Counted from the first letter of the stretch, positions 18,268-27,696 are shown. The stretch: 64,000 nucleotides of DNA from WLMZ01 sp043753895 (GCA_043753895.1 JAYUWK010000122.1:1-64000), one strand, 5' to 3'. Numbers and translations: made by a program. Notes: generated by a model from the letters alone, not told the origin.

Positions 18268-18462
18268 ATGAGTTCATCTTCGGCGGCAGAGATCAGCGTG
18301 ATCGCAGACGGTATCGACGGATACCGATCGAGGGTGGCAGGCCTGGCCGAGCCGTTCATCGGCTCCCCGCAGGAGGACCTCCTCGCTGCGTTCTACGAGG
18401 CCGAGCGCGCGTTGCGAACCGCTCACCGGGCAATGCAGCGCGCAATGAAGCTCACCCGCTGA
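18268..18462 (+). CDS. Small hypothetical protein (64 residues)
   Basis: Reads MSSSSAAEISVIADGIDGYR onwards, with a helical central part (QEDLLAAFYEAERALRTAHRAMQRAMKL). Codon bias is coding-like and the frame ends cleanly. No convincing ribosome-binding site is visible; a longer start at 18229 is possible. It is divergent from hisC with about 130 bases between, and a terminator follows. No family was recognised. Confidence 0.5.
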   Translation: MSSSSAAEISVIADGIDGYRSRVAGLAEPFIGSPQEDLLAAFYEAERALRTAHRAMQRAMKLTR

Positions 18463-18511
18463 TTCCGCACGACAATGTTGAGCTGGAACGAAGGAGCCGC
18501 ACCGAAAAATG

Positions 18512-18537
18512 GCAACGACCCCTCGCGGGGTCGTTGC
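18512..18537 (-). terminator. Rho-independent terminator (nth side)
   Basis: A perfect 11-bp stem (GCAACGACCCC / GGGGTCGTTGC) with a 4-base loop. On the minus strand it is followed by CATTTTTCGG, so the T-run orientation serves the minus-strand nth transcript about 115 bases after its stop. The A-run on the plus strand makes it a poorer plus-strand terminator. Confidence 0.8.
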
Positions 18538-18652
18538 GCTGCGATGCCAGGCGGCGGATCCCGGCAACGCCCACACACCAGGTGGCGGGAACCTGGTTGG
18601 TGCACTCATTCTGTCACCCGTACAAGCAGGGTGCAAGGTGTGAACTGCCTGT

Positions 18653-19318
18653 TCACGGGGTGGGTCGGCGCTTGCGGGGCAGCAGTGACGACGGACAAAT
18701 ATCCTCGAGCACACAGGCTCCACACCGCGGCTTCTTCGCATCGCACACTCGCCGACCATGCAGGATGGTGCGCAGGCTGAACGGGCCCCACTCGGCCGGG
18801 GGAAGGTAACCCCCAAGCTCGCGTTCTACCTTCACCGGGTCGTCCTGTTCGGTCAAGCCGAGCTTGCGGCTGAGTCTGCCGACGTGCGTATCCACCGGCA
18901 GCCCTGGGAGGCCGAACGCCACGCTGCGCACGACGTTGCCCGTCTTGCGGCCAACACCCGCCAGGGTAACCAGGTCATCGAGTTCGGTCGGCACCGCGCC
19001 ATCAAAGCGTTCGACCAGCGCCCGTGCCATACCGATGAGGTTCTTGGACTTCGCCTGATAGAACCCGGTCGAGCGCACTATCGTCTCGAGGTCGGCCGGG
19101 TTCGCCTCTGCTAACGCTTCTGGCGTTGGATAGGTGGCAAACAACGCTGGTGTCACCATGTTCACTCGGACGTCAGTGCACTGCGCAGCCAGAATCGTGG
19201 CCGCGAGCAATTCGTATGCGTTGTTGTGGTCGAGCTCGCAAATCGCTTCTGGATAGGCAATGACCAGACGGCGCGCCACCTCGCGAGTACGGGTCTTGGG
19301 AGTTCGGGGGGTCGCCAC
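18653..19318 (-). CDS. nth: Endonuclease III
   Basis: DNA glycosylase/AP lyase that removes oxidised pyrimidines. The 221-residue protein has the helix-hairpin-helix LAGVGRKTGNVV with the catalytic Lys, the catalytic Asp in PVDTHVGRLSRKLG, and the [4Fe-4S] ligand pattern C-x6-C-x2-C-x5-C near the C-terminus (CDAKKPRCGACVLEDIC). It starts 42 bases from the divergent mshD gene. Confidence 0.95.
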   Translation of the reverse strand: MATPRTPKTRTREVARRLVIAYPEAICELDHNNAYELLAATILAAQCTDVRVNMVTPALFATYPTPEALAEANPADLETIVRSTGFYQAKSKNLIGMARALVERFDGAVPTELDDLVTLAGVGRKTGNVVRSVAFGLPGLPVDTHVGRLSRKLGLTEQDDPVKVERELGGYLPPAEWGPFSLRTILHGRRVCDAKKPRCGACVLEDICPSSLLPRKRRPTP

Positions 19319-19360
19319 AGTTTCAGACTAGGCGGCACCCCAGCCGGTAACCTCACGGCA

Positions 19361-20251
19361 ATGCAATCCGTCGAGGTCTCCACGCGCCTAGACCCGGCGC
19401 ATACCTCGTCGGTGATGCGGCTCATCGCAGCGGCCGAGTCCGCCGCTGGCTTTCGCCCCGTTTCGGATCAGTTCTGGTTGGATCTCACCAGCACTTCCGA
19501 CGATCTCATACGGGTGTTCATCCGCGACGCCGATCTGATCGCGTATGCACAGGCGACGAGAAGCAACGGTCATTGGTCGGTCGAGCTCGTCGTGGTTCCG
19601 ACGGTGCACGACCACCTCGCAGAGTTGTCCCGGACCGCGCTGGATGCGCTCGTGCGATCCATCCGCCAGCGCGGTGGCACAGCGCTGAGTTGGCTCGTCT
19701 TTGCTCCATCACCTGTCCACGCGGCGCTGGCCGCGGAATTCGGTCTGATGCCGACACGACGGCTCTACCAGATGACACGCTCGCTGCCCACCAGTATCGA
19801 GTTTGATGTGGTCACCCGGCCCTTCGTGCCGGGGGTCGACGATGACGCCTGGCTGCGAGTGAACCAGCGCGCCTTTGCGTGGAACCCCGTACAGGGAGCC
19901 TGGACGCAAGAATCGCTGCGCGCTCGCATGGCCGAACCATGGTTCGACCCGACGGGCTTCTTGCTCTACGAACGCGAGGGCCGTCTCGCCGGTTTTTGCT
20001 GGACCAAGGTCCATGCGCAGGACACGCCCCTCATCGGTGAGATCTACGTGATTGCGGTGGATCCTGACTTTCACGGCCTGGGGCTCGGACGCGCGCTCAC
20101 GCTCGCCGGGCTTGATCACCTTGCAGGTCTCGGTATCACCCACGGCATGCTGTTTGTCGATGCCGACAACACCTCGGCTGTCGGCCTGTACGAGACACTG
20201 GGCTTCGCGGTGCAACGAACAGACTGCGTCTACGAAGGCCGCATCAGCTGA
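19361..20251 (+). CDS. mshD: Mycothiol synthase
   Basis: Acetylates Cys-GlcN-Ins with acetyl-CoA in the last step of mycothiol synthesis, the thiol buffer of actinobacteria. The 296-residue protein has two GNAT halves. The C-terminal, active one shows the acetyl-CoA loop VIAVDPDFHGLGLGRALTLA and LFVDADNTSAVGLYETLGF. The ATG at 19361 is used because the upstream in-frame extension overlaps nth without homology. Its presence is a strong actinobacterial marker. Confidence 0.9.
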   Translation: MQSVEVSTRLDPAHTSSVMRLIAAAESAAGFRPVSDQFWLDLTSTSDDLIRVFIRDADLIAYAQATRSNGHWSVELVVVPTVHDHLAELSRTALDALVRSIRQRGGTALSWLVFAPSPVHAALAAEFGLMPTRRLYQMTRSLPTSIEFDVVTRPFVPGVDDDAWLRVNQRAFAWNPVQGAWTQESLRARMAEPWFDPTGFLLYEREGRLAGFCWTKVHAQDTPLIGEIYVIAVDPDFHGLGLGRALTLAGLDHLAGLGITHGMLFVDADNTSAVGLYETLGFAVQRTDCVYEGRIS

Positions 20252-20289
20252 ATCCCTAATCACATGAGACATTGTCGGAGGATGCGATC

Positions 20290-22101
20290 ATGACCACAAT
20301 CGAGGAACTCCCCCGTTGGAACCTGTCCGACGTCCACGAGTCCTTCACCGCCCGCTCGTTTCGGGCAGCGATGGAACGCGTGTCGACCGACACCGACCGG
20401 CTCGCAGCGCTGTTCGACACACACGGTGTCCGCGCAGTGCCCGCCCGCCCTACGGATGACGCCGACGGTGCCGCTGCCGATGCCATCATCGTCGCACTCA
20501 ACGACTGGCAGTTGCAATTACAACAACTCTCGACATACGTACAAGCCACGGTAAGTACCGACAGTTACAACGAGATCGCACAGGCGTTGGCCAGCGAGCT
20601 CCAGATGCTTTCGTCGCGCGGCCAACCGCTGTTCGCTCGCTTCGTCGATTGGGTGGCGGCGTTAGGGCCACAGGAACTGGCCGTGGTCAGCCCGCAGGCG
20701 CACGATCACCTCGGCCCACTCATGCACCTCGCCAAGCGCTCCGAACACCAGATGGACGAGGTCGAAGAGGGCCTGTACGCAGAGCTCACTCGCTCCGGAT
20801 CGACCGCATGGGCCGGCCTGCATAGCGACGTCACCTCGCAGTTACAAGTGGATGTCGAATTGCCCGGCGACCAGTATCAGCGGCTCTCCATGGCTGCCGT
20901 GCGTGGGCTCGCTACACACGCAGACCCCTCGGTTCGCCAAGCGGGCTATGACGCCGAGATGCGCGCATGGCCCACAGTCGCCGTGGTGTGCGCAGCAGCG
21001 ATGAACGGCATCAAGGGCGAGGCGAACGCCATCAACGCTCGTCGACACTGGGCGTCCCCGCTCGATGCCGCCCTCTATGCGAACAGCGTGAGCAGGCCCA
21101 CGTTCGATGCGATGCAGTCAGCTGTCGATGCGTCACTCCCCCATTTTCGGCGCTGGATGCGCACCAAGGCCACGCTGCATGCAGGCTCTGGCGGCCTGGC
21201 CTGGCGCGACTTGGTGGCACCGCTTCCCACAGCTCCCCCCTCGATCACCTGGAACGAGGGCCTCGACATCGTGCGCAACGCCTTCACCTCCTATGGAGGC
21301 ACTCTCTCAAGTCTGGTGGAACGCGCGGTTTCCGAGCGATGGATCGATGCGGAACCACGTAATGGAAAAAGTGGCGGAGCCTTTTGTGCACCCTTCATTG
21401 GCGACCGCTCGCTGGTGTTTCTCAATTGGACCGGCAGCGTCGACTCCGCGCAGACCACCGCACACGAACTGGGGCACGCGTATCACAACACCCAACTCGC
21501 GCAACGCACTCCGCTGCAGCGACGACTTCCCTTGGCACTGGCTGAAACGGCGAGCATCTTCTGCGAGACACTCGTCGTCGAAGAGGGGCTGAAACGGCTG
21601 CAGGGTGCCGATCGCCTCGCGCTGCTCGATGTCGATCTGCAGGGTTCAGCACAGGTAGTGGTCGACATTCGCAGCCGCTTCCTGTTCGAGACCGAGGTCT
21701 TTGCACGTCGGCAACGCCGTACTCTCGGCGTGAGCGAGCTCAGTGAGATGATGCTCGACGCCCAGCACACGGCATACGGCGACGGGCTCGATCAGGCCAC
21801 CGCACACCGCTATATGTGGGCCGTGAAGAGCCACTACTACGGCAGTCACTTCTACAACTGGCCCTATACGTATGGGCTCTTGTTCGGACTTGGTCTCTTC
21901 GCTCGCTATCAGGAGGACCCCGATCGTTTCCGGGGTGGCTACGACGACCTGTTATCGCGCGTCGGTATGAACACGGCCGAGGAGTTAGGCGCCTCGTTCG
22001 ATCTCGATGTGACCGACGAGTCGTTCTGGATGGCCAGCGTCGACGTGTTCGAGGCGCGCATCGACGAATACGAACGCCTTGCGGCTGCGGTGTCCGGGTG
22101 A
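20290..22101 (+). CDS. M3-family oligoendopeptidase (PepF-like)
   Basis: Cytosolic zinc oligopeptidase of 603 residues. The active site is AHELGHAYHN (HExxH) near residue 397, followed by the downstream Glu ligand in ALAETASIFCETLV. The N-terminal helical half and the C-terminal YGLLFGLGLFARY region match PepF-like enzymes. GGAGG lies eight bases before the ATG at 20290; a TTG at 20272 is in frame but has no such site. The stop overlaps the rlmN GTG as GTGA. Confidence 0.93.
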   Translation: MTTIEELPRWNLSDVHESFTARSFRAAMERVSTDTDRLAALFDTHGVRAVPARPTDDADGAAADAIIVALNDWQLQLQQLSTYVQATVSTDSYNEIAQALASELQMLSSRGQPLFARFVDWVAALGPQELAVVSPQAHDHLGPLMHLAKRSEHQMDEVEEGLYAELTRSGSTAWAGLHSDVTSQLQVDVELPGDQYQRLSMAAVRGLATHADPSVRQAGYDAEMRAWPTVAVVCAAAMNGIKGEANAINARRHWASPLDAALYANSVSRPTFDAMQSAVDASLPHFRRWMRTKATLHAGSGGLAWRDLVAPLPTAPPSITWNEGLDIVRNAFTSYGGTLSSLVERAVSERWIDAEPRNGKSGGAFCAPFIGDRSLVFLNWTGSVDSAQTTAHELGHAYHNTQLAQRTPLQRRLPLALAETASIFCETLVVEEGLKRLQGADRLALLDVDLQGSAQVVVDIRSRFLFETEVFARRQRRTLGVSELSEMMLDAQHTAYGDGLDQATAHRYMWAVKSHYYGSHFYNWPYTYGLLFGLGLFARYQEDPDRFRGGYDDLLSRVGMNTAEELGASFDLDVTDESFWMASVDVFEARIDEYERLAAAVSG

Positions 22102-23192
22102 GCGACACCGCTCACCAATCGCGTTACGACGTCACGCGTGCGCAATTGGGCGAGTTGCTCACCGGCGAACCGCGCTTTCGCGTTGACCAACTCTGGAAGG
22201 GTCTCTACGAGCAGCTCGACGACCCTGTCGATATCACTGCGCTCCCGAAGGCACTGCGGTCGCGGCTCGATACCGAGCTTCCGGCTGCGCTCACGACGGT
22301 AGTCGAACGCGTCAACGACGATGGCGACACAGTGAAGTACCTCTTCGAGCTCGCCGGTGGGAGCCGTATCGAGACTGTCTTGATGCTCTATCCCGATCGG
22401 GTCACCGTGTGTGTGAGCAGCCAGGCCGGCTGTGCGATGGGGTGTGGCTTTTGCGCCACCGGACAGGCCGGTTTCACACGCCAACTCACGACCGGCGAGA
22501 TCGTGGAGCAGGTAGTGCGCGCGGCCCGCAAAGCGCGCGAGCTCGACCGCCGACTCGCCAACGTCGTGTTCATGGGTATGGGCGAGCCCCTCGCCAATGA
22601 AATCAACGTGTGGGCCGCGATCGAACGGATCAACGCCGATATTGGGCTGGGCGCGCGTCATCTCACCGTCTCCACCGTGGGTCTGGTGCCGGGCATCAAG
22701 CGGCTCACCGAGTGGCCGATGCAGGTGAATCTCGCTGTGTCTTTGCATGCGGCAAACGACGGGCTACGCGACGAGATGGTGCCGATCAACCGCCGCTATC
22801 CGCTCGGTGTGCTGATGGACGCGTGCGCCGACTACCTCATCGCCAAGGGCCGCCGACTCAGTTTCGAATGGGCCCTCATCGACAGAGTGAACGATCGCGA
22901 GAGCGACGCTCGAGAACTGGCCGTGCTCTGTCGGGCGCTGCCACTTGCGGCCCACGTGAACCTGATTCCGCTCAACCCGACCCCTGGGTATCCCACACGA
23001 GGCACACCCCTTGCGCGTGTGCACCAATTCCGCGATCGCCTCGAAGAGCTCGGCGTCAACGCAACCGTGCGCCGCAATCGCGGCACCGATATCGATGCCG
23101 CATGCGGTCAGCTTGCAGCCGGACAACCGGTGCAGCCCGTCACTCTCGGTCGGCGCTCGTATTCCGGTTCAGTCCGTCAACCGGATGCGTAG
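22098..23192 (+). CDS. rlmN: Dual-specificity 23S rRNA A2503 / tRNA A37 C2-methyltransferase
   Basis: Radical SAM enzyme of 364 residues. The cluster motif is CAMGCGFCATG (C-x3-C-x2-C), followed by TGEIVEQV, VVFMGMGEPLAN and LTVSTVGLVPGI. The substrate-accepting Cys is expected in the C-terminal DIDAACGQL, which is present. The GTG start at 22098 is coupled to the upstream M3 peptidase. Its 3' end overlaps the convergent DUF6285 gene by 53 bases. Confidence 0.95.
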   Translation: MSDTAHQSRYDVTRAQLGELLTGEPRFRVDQLWKGLYEQLDDPVDITALPKALRSRLDTELPAALTTVVERVNDDGDTVKYLFELAGGSRIETVLMLYPDRVTVCVSSQAGCAMGCGFCATGQAGFTRQLTTGEIVEQVVRAARKARELDRRLANVVFMGMGEPLANEINVWAAIERINADIGLGARHLTVSTVGLVPGIKRLTEWPMQVNLAVSLHAANDGLRDEMVPINRRYPLGVLMDACADYLIAKGRRLSFEWALIDRVNDRESDARELAVLCRALPLAAHVNLIPLNPTPGYPTRGTPLARVHQFRDRLEELGVNATVRRNRGTDIDAACGQLAAGQPVQPVTLGRRSYSGSVRQPDA

Positions 23193-23547
23193 CGAGATAT
23201 CCGTCGAGATACTTCGGGTTCGCCACAGCGAGCTTGTCACGCACACTCGACCACACCGCGTTGCGCACGGCTTCGGCCTGCGGGCCACGATCGGCGACCT
23301 TGCCAGAACGAATCGCTTCTGCAAGTTCGTCGTCGGTCGTGAACCCAAGCTCGCGCAGCCGCGCCGCATGCGCCAGAGCCTGTGTCGGGCCGAGTTCGAG
23401 TTCGCGCTCGACCACAGCCAACACGTTGATCGCGACTCTGGCGTGGAACTGAACCCCGCCCGTGGTGCTTGCGAGCACATCGCGTTCGAGCCACTCGCGG
23501 ACGGACTCCACGAGCTGCTGCGCGTTTGGCGCGTCGTGCGGGATCAC
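23140..23547 (-). CDS. DUF6285-like protein paired with an aminoglycoside-phosphotransferase-like gene
   Basis: 135 residues beginning VIPHDAPNAQQLVESVREWL and containing HARVAINVLAVVERELELGP, a pattern I associate with DUF6285. It is mostly helical with no membrane segment. The GTG at 23547 overlaps the stop of the upstream phosphotransferase-family gene as GTGA, the usual partner of this family, often near acyl-CoA dehydrogenases. The biochemical role is unknown; a role with the kinase in fatty-acid or alkyl metabolism is inference. Confidence 0.7.
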   Translation of the reverse strand: MIPHDAPNAQQLVESVREWLERDVLASTTGGVQFHARVAINVLAVVERELELGPTQALAHAARLRELGFTTDDELAEAIRSGKVADRGPQAEAVRNAVWSSVRDKLAVANPKYLDGYLATHPVDGLNRNTSADRE

Positions 23548-24485
23548 CAGCGACCCTCGAGCGCAAGAAAGAGGTCGTGTTCGTTCTCGCACACGCGACG
23601 GCCGATCGCTGCGAGTTCGTGGCTGCGCGTGAGGCCAGCGATGTGCGCCTGTGCCTGCAACATGCACATGATGCCCCACTTGAGCGTGCCGAGCACCTCC
23701 CACCAACGCACCACGTCGGCATCCACCACGCGTCCGCTGACCTCGCTGTAGGCCGCGAACAACTCGTTGTACTCACCGACTCCGGCCACGGGCTTGGCCG
23801 ATCCGAACCGCCATGCCTTCACGCACAACCAGCCGAGGTCCTCCATGGGATCACCGAGATGGGCGAGCTCCCAGTCGAGCACGGCGCGCAGACCGTCAGG
23901 CCCGACCATGAGGTTGCCGAGGCGAAAGTCGCCGTGGACCACACGCACGTCGCCAGGCGCTGGCCGGTGTTCGTGGAGCCAACGGAAAGCCAGCTCGAAC
24001 GTGGGATGCGGGTGAACAAGCGTGTCGAGCACCTGGCGATACTGATCCACCTGATCAGTGAGTTGCAGAGACGGAACGGTTGCGAGATCGATGGAGTGCA
24101 GCGCAGCCAGCGCGTGCGCCAACTGGACAGGCAGGCCGGCGCGGGCCCTCGAAAAGGCATCGTCACGCAAGATCTTGCGTGCGATGGTCTCGCCCGCCAC
24201 ATGACTGAGCACCATGTATGCGGCACCGAGGCCGGAGACGTCGGTGGACGCCGTGATCACCTCGGGCACCGGCACGCCGCCAGCAAGGGCAGCGCGCAAC
24301 ACCGAGAACTCGGTGGCCATGTCGCGCACGTCGCCGGTGCGTTGGCGCTGCAGGATCAAAGGGCGCGAGTCAGCGACGAACTTCCACGTCTCGCGTGACG
24401 CACCACCGGTGAGGCGGGCGAGGTCGGTGATGACTGCGCCACCGAGCACCCTCGACAATGATTCGCCAAGGTGGTCGTCGGCCAT
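23544..24485 (-). CDS. Aminoglycoside phosphotransferase-family protein (ACAD10-like kinase)
   Basis: 313 residues with the small-molecule-kinase fold. TGGASRETWKF forms the nucleotide loop, VVHGDFRLGNLMV is the Brenner catalytic motif with Asp, and VLDWELAHLGDPMEDLGW carries the metal-binding Asp. This branch is usually not antibiotic resistance but is related to the kinase domain of ACAD10/11, which phosphorylates 4-hydroxyacyl-CoAs. The ATG at 24485 is preferred over one six codons upstream. It is coupled to the DUF6285 gene. Confidence 0.85.
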   Translation of the reverse strand: MADDHLGESLSRVLGGAVITDLARLTGGASRETWKFVADSRPLILQRQRTGDVRDMATEFSVLRAALAGGVPVPEVITASTDVSGLGAAYMVLSHVAGETIARKILRDDAFSRARAGLPVQLAHALAALHSIDLATVPSLQLTDQVDQYRQVLDTLVHPHPTFELAFRWLHEHRPAPGDVRVVHGDFRLGNLMVGPDGLRAVLDWELAHLGDPMEDLGWLCVKAWRFGSAKPVAGVGEYNELFAAYSEVSGRVVDADVVRWWEVLGTLKWGIMCMLQAQAHIAGLTRSHELAAIGRRVCENEHDLFLALEGRW

Positions 24486-24548
24486 GCACACAGGCTCGCA
24501 CACGATCGGAGCTGCCCGAGAGGCGGAGACCTCCCAACGCGCGTGTGA

Positions 24549-25757
24549 TCAGCAGTTCGCGGCGACGGTGGGATACGGATCGACCGCAGGTCCACCGAGA
24601 GGATGAATCTCGAAGTGCAGATGAGGCGTAGAGAACTTGGCGTTGCCCGTATCGCCGACATAGCCGATGACCTCGCCCTTCACCACGTTTCCCAGATTCG
24701 CATACGAATCGAGGTGCGCGTAGTAGTACTTGTTGCCATCGGCACCGGTGAACCAGATGGTGGTACCGCCGAGCTCGTTCTGCTGTGGCGTGGCGAGCCC
24801 GTCGACCACGGCCACAATGGTCGTGCCGCGGGGACTGATCATGTCGACACCTTCGTGCAGACGACCACCAGAGCGTGGTTCGCCCCACGTATCAGCGAAT
24901 CCGGTAGGTCCCTGAATCGGACACACCCAATCCGCGCCGCTGCCGTACACCTCGCCCGCTCCGACACCTGGGCGTCCACCGGAACCACCGCTGCCGGTGG
25001 TGCCGCCGGCCGAGCCACCAGAGGCGTTGTTCCCGCTCTTGACGCCCTGACCAACGTCGCCGCCGTCGGAACCGGCGCCAACGGCGGTTGCTTGGTCTTT
25101 CTTGAGCTGCTCAGCAGAATCTCGTGCAGCCTTCTCGGCATCCTTCTGACGCTGTGCGTCGAGTGCCTTCTGCACTGCCTCACTGGTGAGACGCTGCTTC
25201 TCGACGATCCTCAGCAGCTCGACTTCCTTGAGTGCTGCGTCCTGCTTCGCGGTATAGTCCCGCTGCGCCGCGGCGTAGTCGCGCGCGGTCCGCTCGGCCC
25301 TGGCCTTCTTCGCGTCGAGTTGCTTACGGATGTCGGCGTATTCGTCGAGGCTGCTCGACGATGCTTCGTTGATGATGTCGACCAGCACGGCCGTTTGGGC
25401 CTGCTCGGTCGGGCCGATATTGCCTGATAGCAGTGCGATGCCCGTGGTTCCGATGCCAATATAGCGATTCACGGCGACGGTCTCGACAGTCTTGCGGAGC
25501 GCATCAACCTTGCCCTGCAGGGCGACGACCTCGGCATCGACGCTGGACTTCTCGTCGTTGAGCAGCTCAACCTTGGACTCCGCGGCCGCCCATGCGTCGG
25601 CAGCCGCATTGGCGCGGTCGCGCGCTGCAGAAATGGCACGGGCGGCATCTTCAGCAGTCCCTGAGCCACTATCCGCGCTCGCAGGCAGGTGCGCGGAGAG
25701 CGGCACGCTCACCGCGCACAGCACAACAACCATAAAGAAACCGCCGAGCTTGCGCAT
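24549..25757 (-). CDS. Secreted M23-family murein endopeptidase with coiled coil
   Basis: 402 residues. The N-terminus is a Sec signal peptide (MRKLGGFFMVVVLCAVSVPL, cleavage near ASA). Residues about 35-230 form an Ala/Lys/Glu-rich coiled coil like EnvC/NlpD or RipA-type regulators. A Gly/Ser-rich linker precedes the LytM domain, with the zinc residues in GRLHEGVDM and STPHLHFEIH. It probably cleaves peptidoglycan cross-links during division. The ATG at 25757 is used; a GTG at 25769 is also near a purine-rich site. Confidence 0.9.
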   Translation of the reverse strand: MRKLGGFFMVVVLCAVSVPLSAHLPASADSGSGTAEDAARAISAARDRANAAADAWAAAESKVELLNDEKSSVDAEVVALQGKVDALRKTVETVAVNRYIGIGTTGIALLSGNIGPTEQAQTAVLVDIINEASSSSLDEYADIRKQLDAKKARAERTARDYAAAQRDYTAKQDAALKEVELLRIVEKQRLTSEAVQKALDAQRQKDAEKAARDSAEQLKKDQATAVGAGSDGGDVGQGVKSGNNASGGSAGGTTGSGGSGGRPGVGAGEVYGSGADWVCPIQGPTGFADTWGEPRSGGRLHEGVDMISPRGTTIVAVVDGLATPQQNELGGTTIWFTGADGNKYYYAHLDSYANLGNVVKGEVIGYVGDTGNAKFSTPHLHFEIHPLGGPAVDPYPTVAANC

Positions 25758-25862
25758 GATCGTTGGCACTCTACCTCTCAGACCCTTCGACGGTCGGGCG
25801 CGCACTGCGACAACCGCTCGTCTCTTCTGATCGGTCGGTATCGGCTCTAACCTGAGCAGTCC

Positions 25863-26702
25863 ATGCCAACGAGTCCAACACGTCCCGCCCAACCACCTGC
25901 GGTCACGACGGCTGAGGCGCTCCGATTCGAGCACGTCACGTTCGTTCGCGAAGGGCGCCGCATCCTCGACGACATCAGCTGGGCGGTACGGACGGACCAA
26001 CGCTGGCTGATTCTGGGCGCCAACGGTTCAGGCAAAACAACGCTGGTGCGTGTGGCCTCGATGTACGAACACCCATCGTCGGGATCGGTCACCGCTCTCG
26101 GCGAGACGCTAGGAAGCACCGACGTGCGCCAGCTCCGACGTCGCATCGGGCTGATGTCAGCAGCACTCGGTGCGCAGTTGCGTCCGCAACTCAGCGCACA
26201 GGACACAGTCGTCACTGCGAAATTCGCAGCACTCGAGACATGGTGGCATACCTATACCGACACCGATTATCGGCGCGCACGCGAGTGCCTCGCGCGCCTC
26301 GGCGTTGCCCACTATGCCGAACGAACCATGGCCACGCTGTCGAGCGGTGAGCAGCAGCGAGTACTGCTCGCGAGGGCACTCATGAACGAACCCGGACTGC
26401 TCCTGCTCGACGAGCCCAGCGCTCGGCTCGATCTCGGAGGCCGTGAACAGCTGGTCAGCGCACTCGCCGAACTCACCACTGATCCTGGCGCCCCACCGCT
26501 CATCCTCGTGACCCACCACGTGGATGAGGTGCCACCTGGTATGACACATGCCCTGCTGCTCCGCGAGGGTGCCGTGCTCGCAGCCGGCGAGATCGACTCA
26601 GTACTCACTGCGGAGGCATTGAGCGAATGCTTCGCAATGCCACTTGCGCTCGAGCGCCGCGCCGATGGGCGCCTTACGGCGTGGTCCCGGCGATCAGACT
26701 GA
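25863..26702 (+). CDS. ABC transporter ATP-binding protein (solitary ATPase)
   Basis: 279 residues with Walker A GANGSGKTT, signature LSSGEQQRV, Walker B LLLLDEPSA and the H-loop THHVDEV. It has no membrane partner beside it. The overall sequence resembles stand-alone iron/siderophore- or molybdate-type ATPases of the YlmA/ModF group. The transported substrate, if any, is unknown. Its last 29 bases overlap the convergent SRPBCC gene. Confidence 0.87.
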   Translation: MPTSPTRPAQPPAVTTAEALRFEHVTFVREGRRILDDISWAVRTDQRWLILGANGSGKTTLVRVASMYEHPSSGSVTALGETLGSTDVRQLRRRIGLMSAALGAQLRPQLSAQDTVVTAKFAALETWWHTYTDTDYRRARECLARLGVAHYAERTMATLSSGEQQRVLLARALMNEPGLLLLDEPSARLDLGGREQLVSALAELTTDPGAPPLILVTHHVDEVPPGMTHALLLREGAVLAAGEIDSVLTAEALSECFAMPLALERRADGRLTAWSRRSD

Positions 26703-27120
26703 GAAGTCGGTCGCGGCTGCGGTTGATCTCATCGACCAGTGCCCGTTCGACCAGACCGCCGGTCCACAATCCGCCGCCGTAGTGCAGGCGCATCTCCAAA
26801 TGACTCCCCCTCTCGATGGGTGCAACGGTGGCGCCGAGTCGCCATACGCTGTGTTGGCGTCCATCAGTCTCTGACCGCTCGAAGACGACCTCGGCATCGG
26901 TCACGCAGACCACACGAGTCATCGTCAACCGTTTCGACCGGGAGAACGGGCCAACGCGGGCCCGCAGCTCGACGTCCCACGCGGGTTGCCCGTTACGTTC
27001 GCCAACGCGATCGGCTCGATGTACCAACCCCATCCATGACGTGTAACGACACAGATCATCGATCCAGCCGAAAAGATCCGAAGCCGAACAGGGTGCTGAC
27101 AACTCAGCGGAAATATCCAC
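26674..27120 (-). CDS. SRPBCC/polyketide-cyclase-like protein
   Basis: 148 residues with the START-like pattern of the SRPBCC superfamily. An N-terminal strand (MDISAELSAPCSASDLFGWI) is followed by the tip helix, repeated antiparallel strands, and a long C-terminal helix (VERALVDEINRSRDRLLSLI). Such proteins bind hydrophobic ligands; nothing here identifies the ligand. It converges on the ABC ATPase gene. Confidence 0.78.
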   Translation of the reverse strand: MDISAELSAPCSASDLFGWIDDLCRYTSWMGLVHRADRVGERNGQPAWDVELRARVGPFSRSKRLTMTRVVCVTDAEVVFERSETDGRQHSVWRLGATVAPIERGSHLEMRLHYGGGLWTGGLVERALVDEINRSRDRLLSLIAGTTP

Positions 27121-27251
27121 GCTCGAAGTATCGCTGCTTGCTCATCGGCTCATCACAATTCGCTCACATCTACCAGCCATATTGGTTCACAAGCGGAAAC
27201 GAAAGCCGCGCGAATATGACCCCCCAATCACACAGAACACGGAGAACAATC

Positions 27252-27623
27252 ATGAACATCGGATCGAAAATCGGCGCAGCAGCGCTCGCCATTGCGATCA
27301 CCGTCGGTGGAGCCTCAGCAGCCTTCGCAGGCAGTAGCTCCACCCCCACCGTCGACGGCGGCAGCACCGGGCGACATCACCTCACGATCGAGCAGGTCTG
27401 CGCCAACAAGGATCAGATCGTTACCAAGCTCACCGAGCATCAGACACATCTGACCGCGCGCATCGCGAAGATGACCGAACTCAGCCAGCGGGCAACCACC
27501 AACGGTCATACCGAACGTGCGGCGAAGATCGATGCCCGCATCGCCAAGGCGCAGGCCCGTCTCGACAAGGTCACTGCTCGCATCGCCAAGGCGCCGGAAT
27601 GGATTGCAGCCCACTGCAGCTGA
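27252..27623 (+). CDS. Small secreted coiled-coil protein
   Basis: 123 residues with a clear Sec signal peptide (MNIGSKIGAAALAIAITVGG then ASAAFAG). The mature part has a first Cys in IEQVCANKD, a long charged helix built of ARIAK-type heptads (ARIAKMTELSQRATTNGHTE and DARIAKAQARLDKVTARIAK), and a Cys next to the end (AAHCS). The two Cys could form a disulfide closing a helical hairpin. GGAG sits a few bases before the ATG. No family was recognised. Confidence 0.75.
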   Translation: MNIGSKIGAAALAIAITVGGASAAFAGSSSTPTVDGGSTGRHHLTIEQVCANKDQIVTKLTEHQTHLTARIAKMTELSQRATTNGHTERAAKIDARIAKAQARLDKVTARIAKAPEWIAAHCS

Positions 27624-27660
27624 CCCGGCGAGCGTGCCACGCTCCCCCAACCCACCCAAC

Positions 27661-27696
27661 CATGTGGCGTCTCGACTCTCGTCGGGGCGCCACATG
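27661..27696. terminator. Hairpin between converging genes
   Basis: CATGTGGCG at 27661-27669 pairs with CGCCACATG at 27688-27696 across an 18-base loop. It lies between the stops of two converging genes (27623 and 27717). There is no T-run, so it would be a weak or Rho-assisted terminator. Confidence 0.4.

Noticed and set aside
18578..18597. Second hairpin (ACCAGGT/ACCTGGT) near the nth terminator
   Set aside because: Stem is only seven bases with no T-run; the perfect 11-bp hairpin at 18512-18537 explains termination better.
23544..24485. Aminoglycoside resistance gene
   Set aside because: The kinase fold is present, but the sequence and its DUF6285 partner fit the ACAD10-like metabolic kinase branch, not known drug phosphotransferases.
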